Source: Loripinus fragilis
Taxonomy: Eukaryota > Mollusca > Bivalvia > Lucinida > Lucinidae
Length of the DNA: 64,000 nt
Assembly (NCBI GenBank): GCA_964019695.1
Contig: CAXHUL010000534.1
Coordinates: 266,164-330,163, forward strand
Direction of reading: 5' to 3'
The notes below the pieces were generated by a model. It worked only from the letters and a program-made list of their open reading frames with translations, ran no database searches and was not told where the DNA came from. A program made the position numbers and the translations under genes. Of the stretch, positions 48,801 through 57,800 are shown piece by piece (the first letter of the stretch is position 1; each line of letters begins with the position of its first letter).

Positions 48801-51800
48801 ACATTCATTTTGGTTGCAGATATCTGGAACTTTGAAATGCATGCATAATTAGTTTAGGTTTTGTTGTTTTGAATGTCAGAGATGGAAATATATCTAAATA
48901 TCCTTCAATTGTTTTTCTGAGTATATTTTCGACATAGAATATTGCCTATTACTTCTGCTAACTTTTTCTGTAATATGATTGAATTGAGACTACCAAAGTA
49001 CATTAGCACATGAGAAAGCAGACGACATTTTTCGTAAATGGGGAGAAAGAGATTAATAGTAACTTGAAGAAGCATACATGCAAACTGCAAAGAATCACAT
49101 TTTTATATATGCAGATGATATATTAAAACAAGAGTTTTGTAAACCGTGGTGTCACACCAGCCGTGGTAGACTGGCACAAATAAAATGCACTATACATAAC
49201 TAGAGCAGAGAAAAATAGGTCATTGTCACCAGGTCATAGTGTTTTCTTGAAGAGAATGTCGAAGACAATTGGTTATGAAAGGTTTGACACCTCTAGCTGT
49301 TACTGCTTCAGAAAAACACACTTTACGGAATACATTTATTTCAAAGTCAATGTAGGTCAAAGTCACTGGGTAATAGTGCGCACTCTATCACTATGCCGAA
49401 AACAATAGCTATGTAAGGTTTGACACTCGCAGGTATCACTGCTTTAGAGAACTACACTTTACAGCGTTCGCTTATGTCAAGGTCACTGGAGCGTGAAATG
49501 TAGGCCAATCATTGGTCTACAGTGCGTGCTGGAAGAGTATGCTGAGGAAGATACTTTAATGGAAATTGTTGAAATGCTAGTGAACAGACGAAGGGACAGA
49601 AGTACTGGCAGAAATATAAAATCCAATGTCACACCATGCACGAAGCAGTAGTGACAATGGTCCGTCTGCTGAAATGTAGTATTCAATACCACATCCTTGA
49701 AGAGTGGACATATTTCGTAAGAACAATGAAGACTTTTGCTAAATTGTACAAATGTGCAGACTCAGCGACGTCTTTGCAGGTCAAATATGTGACATTTTCC
49801 ACAGGCAATTATTCGTTCGTATGTAGAGTGCCATGAGAATGCTTGATATCATTTCGTTTAATATGAATGACAGTGCATTAAGGAGAAGAATGACGTGTAC
49901 AAAGCAAAGATTACACCTTGACCTTTTAAATTCTTCCCGCTTTTCAAAAAGCCTAAAAATGCCAAAATTTCTTAGAGATAAGGGATCAGGGTAGTGATAG
50001 TAGAGTACTACAGGCTTTTGAGCTTCATATTTGGAAAAGATACAAGTTATAAAATAACATTCCAGATTTTCACGTTTCTTATCATTGTGGCAGGACTTTA
50101 GTATGTGTTCAAATATTTTTTATCAATAATCAATTGTATTAGGTTCTCTGAAAGTCGACAGTGAGTTTTAGTACTTTACCCACTACTGTAAATCCGGAAA
50201 TTTTCGCGAGAACTTTATTTTCGCGAATAGCGTTAAAAGACATATTTGCGACGTCAAAATTTGTGACTAATGCATGATTTGCCAATATCACTAAACGACA
50301 GAGTGATTTCGCCATTTCTCGAGGATTTTATTTTCACGAAACTTCGCCTATGCGAAGTTTCGCGGAAAAAAACACTCGCGAAAATTTCTGAATTTACAGT
50401 ATTACTTGTATTTTTTTTTATTTCAGGATGCAAATGATTTATGTAGACACTATTCCTTTGAACATCTTAAATCTATACGAGAGAGCATAACCAATCTTCA
50501 TGTAGAGGCCCCTAGAAATCATGAAAAAGAAAAGTACTCACAGGTAATATTCAGCATGGGCCAATCCAGAAAGTTTTTTCAGAGGGGGTCCAACTTTGAC
50601 AAATTCTTTTAAAGTTGATGAGAGGATCCAATCAAAATACCACTATAAGCGTGCCATTTACGGCCCGCTAGTGAAGCGCCATTTAAGGTCCCTACTGACA
50701 CCAATAACCATAACTCTTGCATGGCTAAACACATTTTGCCTTATAGCTACAATATTTGCTATCGTATTTACCTGAAACTTACTGAAATAAATGAAATTAG
50801 CATGCCGGACGCAAATATGATGAATTAAATTATCTACATAATTCAGCGAGAGTTACTGCCCCTGATTACTATATTACCATTGTTTTATATTGGAAAACTG
50901 CAGAAAAGTGAGCAAAAGCTCAATAACTTGAAAACTTATTTTCTAAATTGGGTGAAAGTTATTCTGACCCATTACTATGTCAAACTGTAGATAAAATGTT
51001 GCTTCTGTCACATCTTAATTTTTCAAACATGAGTTATTGCCCATAATGCTAATATTTACATATAAAATGGGTCAAAATCCAATTTTCTCCAAAAGCTTGC
51101 TTACTGAGGATCAGATTGAAGTAAAAGCATATACAAGATATTTGGTTTGATACATATTTACATCTGCTAACTTAAATGATATTTTTGCATCAAATATGAG
51201 TTAATGCTCTTTAAGCATTTTGAGGTGATAAAATCAATAAAATATGCCTTATGAATGCCTCAGTGACCCGAAAATATTGAATAAATAAATATTTAATTTC
51301 AATACAATTTTGGTGACATAAGCAATTTTTTTATATGTATCATAAATAAAAATGTGTGTTTGCAACTGTTTGAGGAGCCATTTTTGAACTATTTTATTGC
51401 GCGAGAATAGAGAATCTCTGTGAAAAGCGGGTGGAGTAGCAATAAATATTCATATGTCAAGAAAAAACTTTCTTTTATTCGTAAATCTTCACAAAATTAG
51501 TTTCTACACTTACAAATTGCTTCAATGCAGTATTGCAAACACTTTTTGTTAGCTGAAAATAAATTTATTCCTTGTTATGCAATTAAAAAGCTACAAATTG
51601 AAACTGTGCATAACAGGGGGTAGGGGTAGTAATCAAGAAATATTTTTCTTTCTAGACGGTGAAAATTGCTCAAATTCCACACTGATTTAGCTTTTGTTGT
51701 GATGTTTATGATATACAAGTTTCACCAAATTATTTGTTTAGAATTCATAAAATATTTGAATATGCAGTGATTAAATGTAAACAATATATAATGGCTAGAT

Positions 51801-54800
51801 TTGCATCAATTAACCATTCCTGTATTTTAAGTAAAACTAAGCAGTTCTGCTACAATAATTCACACTATGCCATCATCATCAGCTACCATATCATAGACCC
51901 GTTTATCTCTCACTTCGTCCCTAGACATTTTTGAAGTGCCATCGCTCAAATACTAGACAGTGGCATCAAATTTTTTATTGTTCTATATCATTATCAATAA
52001 AACGAAATATCAAATTACACAAGATGAAGAAAATCTATTTTTCAGAAAAAAGATTGCCCAGGTGTTAGTAGTGATCTTAAATGACGTTTCGCTGGCATGT
52101 CAATGATGACCCAACATTGAATGCTGGCTAGGTAGCTTTGCTTTTTTCAAGGGGCCCTGGACCAGTATTGCTAAGAACCCCTATATTTTGTGATTTTTCA
52201 AGGGGAGGGGAGTCTGGACCCCCTGTCCCCACCTCTGGATCCCTGCATGATCAGATAAGAGATGAGGTTGGATTAAAATAAATGATAATAACTGAGACTG
52301 ACTAGAACTAACATTTGTTGCGCTGAATATTTATGCACTACATTCCTCTCTCAGTTTATCCTGTTAATAAGCTCCAGCATTCACGTTGTAAGCATGCCTG
52401 TCCAATCAAAGTGTAAATCTAGGTCAGATTTACGAAACTAGCTAATCTGGATATACAGCGGTTTCTGAAAAGGATAAATCTGGGTTCAGCAAAACAATGG
52501 TTAACAAACTGGGTTGACCCTGATGATGGCACTGGCCCTTTTTTTAATTGGGGTCTTGTTAACGTAATTTTGGAAACATTGACGACTAAGATAAAGGTAA
52601 ACAGCGTTTCTTATGTATCTACAACATTTGCCAATTTTAAAACAATATTTCTGGATTGACATGCTACTATTTCTTTTTTAAATCTAACTTTTGGGGTCAA
52701 TATGGTACATGCTTTGGGGATTGGAAATATTCACATACTGTTTTATTCATCTTATAGGTAGATAATTCTTATGGAGGAGACCTGGAAGGCGTTACGGTAA
52801 GCTTGCTTTAATTTAAATAAAAAAACCACATTATTTTCCCAACCTACGAGGTGTGATAAAAACGTTCTTGGCCTGATATGCTTAGGTGAGATTCATTGAA
52901 TTAAAATCTTTGTCAGTCGGTCCTTTGATCTAATTGAAGGACATTGGGAGTGTGAAAAACATGCGATCATGCTTGGTTGCTTACGCATTTTTAGAGAGGA
53001 GGGTGCGACACATTTGCAAAATAGAGAAACTTGAAACCAGAGCGGTTATTAAGTACATCCGTAAGAGAGGAATGCCTCCCAAGGAAATTAATGAAGACTT
53101 AATGGAAACCCTCGTTAAACTACATTGAAAAATGGGCAGCAGCATTTAAAAGGGGGAGAGAGAGCTTTAAGGATGATGGACAGTCTGGCCTCCCCAAAGA
53201 TGCCACGACGGATGAAAATGTCAAGGTCGTGCACACCCTGGTTATGTGTGATAGGAGGCGAGACCTGCAAAGCATAGCTAGCGAAATAAGCATAAGTTTT
53301 TGGGCAGTACAATCAATCCTAACCATCATCTTAGGTATGTCAAAGGTTTTAGCAAGATGGGTGCTGCGAAAGTTGATCAATGATCTGAAAGGACTCTGCT
53401 CAATATTTCTAGATATCTCCTGTCTGAAGATGATTCCAGCAATTTTATTGAGCGAGTTGTAACCCAAGATGAGACATGGGTTCATCGCTTTGACCCAGAG
53501 TCAAAAATGCACAGCAAACAATGGATGCACCCCGGTTGTCATGACAGCTGCGACTGAATGTGGATTTGAAATCCTTCCTCATCCCCCATATTCTCCCATG
53601 GCTCATTCTGACTTCTATCTGGTCTCAAAACTGAAATCCCATCTTCGTGGTACACCGTATTGAAGCAATGTAGGCGTCATAGAGACAGTAAACGAGTACT
53701 TGGGGGACCATGCAAATGCCTTCTATTTTGAAGGGATAGGAAAGCTCGAACAGAGATGGGCTAAGTACATTGCCTTGAAGGGAGATTATATTGAAAAGTA
53801 ATGGTCAAATTTTCATTCCTTGATAGCCCGGAGTACAAGGGGCTTAGAACTTTTTGATCATCCCTTGTATGTGTTGAGTGTTTTGTTTGATGTTATTCTG
53901 AACAATGGCTCTGATATGTTATATAAGAAAGGTTTTCCATGCAGCCGAATATTTAGCTACAGGCTCCTAAAACTCTGAGACATCCTAAAAACATATGTGC
54001 ATCTCTTGGGACAATAATACCGCCAATAAAAGATAGAACTAATTTAGAGCATGCTAAGCATAAAAGTCACTTGTGACAAGTTTATATATTAAATGTAGAT
54101 ATGAAAATATGTTTTATTTATTAAAATACGTTGAGATGCATTTGCACTCATTGTAAAAGCTGCTCGCAGTTTTCATAAAAATAAAGGAGTATTTGTTTTT
54201 TTTCTTCAAATTCAAAAAGACTCTAATATATACATGTACGTTCTGTAATTGATTATTACTTGTGGGTCAAAGGGGGACTTTAACTCTATACTTTGGAATC
54301 CTTGATGCAAGAAACTCAGGTGGGGATCCAAAAAGTTTCGTTGGGGGGGGGGGGGGGGGAGGGTGTCAAAAATTTAATTTTCTTTTGCTTTAGCCATCAT
54401 ATACAGAGGGAAGAGGGGGTTCATACCAATATTCTAAGTGGGCCACCATCGGACTGCCAGCAAAACGCCATTTCAATGGAGTTTTGCTTGTGGTCAGGGG
54501 ATGGCACCTGGTAATGGCCTGGGTACTGGGGAGACCAGACCACATAACCCCCCTCTGGATCCGTGCAAGAAATTGAATGTCACAGACCTGTCACAGTGAC
54601 TTTTAAAGTTAAACATTTTTGGGAAATCTAGATTACGGGTATACATGTATATCTGAGCCAGCACATGAACTTGCAGTATTTGTTGCATAGGGCTGTATCA
54701 TTTAGGAATTTGCACACGTGTTATAGATCTGGTTAAAAATGACGTTTAGGTGTAAAATTGTACATAATTATTATCATTTAGTTCTCACATAATTGGGATA

Positions 54801-57800
54801 AGAATAATGTAAAGTTAGAAAAAATATTGTCACATTCTTACAAAATAAATGGCACAGGCACATAATTCTGTAAACTACAGTTTCTTACTTAGTTTGAGTC
54901 AAAGATGTGCCCATGACCCTGAGAGTTGGTAGCATATGTATGTGGGTGACATACCTTTATGCTCTGGGAAATAATCATGTAAAAAAAAGTGCATATGATC
55001 AGAAAATACCACAACCAGACACTGCAGACCAACCAATGGAACCGCGAGGAAAATACACAAAACACTAACAGTCACAAAACAACAGGAAGACAATTAAAAA
55101 GCAACCAGCTCTCTTATCCCCACCAACATGATTGCAAAACTAGAAGCCCACAAAGTACTACATACAATTTCCAGACCAAACACAGAACCCCACAAACAAT
55201 GGGAGCAAGAATTAACAATGAATCAACAACAGCAGAACCACCGCCTGAGAACAGACACCAGTGTAAAGTTAAAATAAGTAACTTGGTCTATCCTTGTGAG
55301 AGATATGGCCCAGACACAAAATAAGGACAGTTTGACAGAAAGTTATTGGGAAAGATTGACTAATGAACATGGGCAAACCTGTGGCTACTAAGCTAGTTTT
55401 AGCAGGTAGGTGAATAATAACAGATGTCTTTGTCTGAACAAGATTTCTTGATGAACTGAAGGAAGGACAACACTGACCCAAAAGTGATTCAGTGTTATGA
55501 ACTTGACATTTTGAGTCGGTGGCAAAGTGTTGTGCGCGACACTCCTCATGGCTACATGTGATTATCATATACGCTTACATTAAGAATTTGGTCTATCTTT
55601 ACATAGGATATTGCGAGGAAACAAAATAAATTTTTACGAGCCTCTACTTTTGATCCAGTATGAGTCTTAGTTGTGACCTTGATCTTGATATTTGATGGAA
55701 AGGCACTGACCCAATTTTTGTCAGTTGGGACTTGAGCTGAGATTTGTTGGCAAAGTGTTGTGTGCAGCACACCCCAATGCTATGAATGATTAATTAAGAG
55801 TTATAAAGGATTTGGCCTTGCCTTACAGGTAATATGGTCATGAAACGACATTCTTAAGCTATAGCTTCTGATCAAGTTTGAATTGTGACCTTAACATTGA
55901 GAGTTTGTGACAAAGTGTTGCATACATTATGATTGGTATACTTCTTAGAAATGTAAGCAATTATCTTATCTTTACTTTAAGTAATACCTTTTGAAACACA
56001 AGACATAAACTCCTACAGCAAGAAACCATTACTGCCAACATTTTACCTGTGCAAACTTTGTTTACACATATAGACTGTACGCGTTCAAATCTTATGACTG
56101 ATATCAACCATTCAAAGGCAGATTTTGATATTTTTTCATCCTTTTGACATTCTTTTGAATTCAGAGTCATTTAAGAATGAAAACGCATACATACGTATTT
56201 CTCCAGTGTTTATCAAGTCGGAAACCAAAATCATATCAGATTACATGTACAGGGTAAATACTCTTTAGCATCCTCAGCCATAAAACTATATTGAATCAGA
56301 ATAGTGCTTCCTCAACCCACTTTCTTATGTATGCCAGATTTAGTAGCCTATATTTCTGGTAAAACCACTTAATTATGTTAGAAGCTGTTCCCAGCATGTG
56401 CTATTGGTATATCAATTTTAAATTTAAAATGTACTTGTTTTATCCCTGTAGGAAGTATGAGATGAACATAGATCCATACAGACTGACTGAAGAGCTGATC
56501 GATGATCAGATGGGATAAGGGGCTGACTGATGGTAAAACATTTCCTGGTCAAATGCACTTGCTAAAGTTGATTACAATATTAATATTTTTTTACAGCATA
56601 TGATTAAAGTATCAAGTGCGGACAAGTTAACAACTTTAGAGTATAATCAGATACTGGAGATGAGAAAAACAGCAGCTTACAAAATGGAAGATCAATTAAT
56701 GAAGGTATGTGATGATGCAATACAACAATGGTTATGATTCCTTTTGGTCCGAGAAATCCTAGTTATCTATGTAAGGAATAGTTTCTTTATATACCCACCG
56801 ATCTAAATCAAAATAAATATAAATTCTAATGCATTTCATATTGTACTGCAACGTCTGATTGTATAACATTGACAAAAGTTAATTGTCATTAATAACGTCC
56901 TATTTCGTTGGTTGACATGCAGTTTTATGCAGTTTGTAATGATTTAATTAGAGAAAAAAAACTTATTTAATGAAAAACAAGCGCAGAAGTGTGTTACAAT
57001 GGGTATAACCATAATAATTGTATAATACTGCAGAGAGTCCTGCCTCTCGATGTCTACCTGAAACTGGCATGTCTTAACTGGCATACAGGTTGATATAGGA
57101 TGAAAACCAGCTCAAACTAGTTTCCAGAGGTCGATAGTATTGACACTTTTCTTATGTCACGCTCTAGAGAGCTAAATAGCATGAAGTGTTTAAAATTAGC
57201 ATGAGTTGCATAAAATTGATTTGATATACTGTTTCCTCTAACAACATGTAAATTGAAGATTTTTTTTATGAATATTAACAACAGTTTTGTTTTGTTTGGT
57301 TATTTTTCTTTATTTGAATAAACAAAATGTAAAAAGCGTTTTATGATTTACATCCTGCTTTCAGAGAATTTATACACATTTCACTTGGCAAAATCTACAT
57401 AAAATGTTTTTTTTTAAAAATGTAAAAACTTGTGAGAAAGTACTGCGATAGTAGAAAACTATCATTCACAGTTGAAAAGTCATATAACTAAACAGTTATT
57501 AACTTTAATTTCGGTAGACATAAGGATTCATCTTCCTGAAAAGTGATATTCACCGAAGCCACAATCTTCCCTTAAAAGTGATATTAATCTCGCCCTTGCA
57601 GCCTTCTATCACTTCTTGGAATGACAATACTTATGTCTACATAATTGAATGCAATAATTGTATATCATAATTTTCCTTTTGAGAGGTATAGCCTCCGTTC
57701 TACAGTCAGAATAAACGTTTTACAGCTAAACTCACACGTCCCCATAAAACTAAATCTTTCGAATTCATACCTCCCTAACTGAAATTTTTAAAAAGCATTG

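Noticed and set aside
52486..52596. Alternative acceptor GGGTTCAG for exon 8
   Set aside because: It would put stop codons in the frame required by exon 7. The acceptor at 52458 keeps phase 0.
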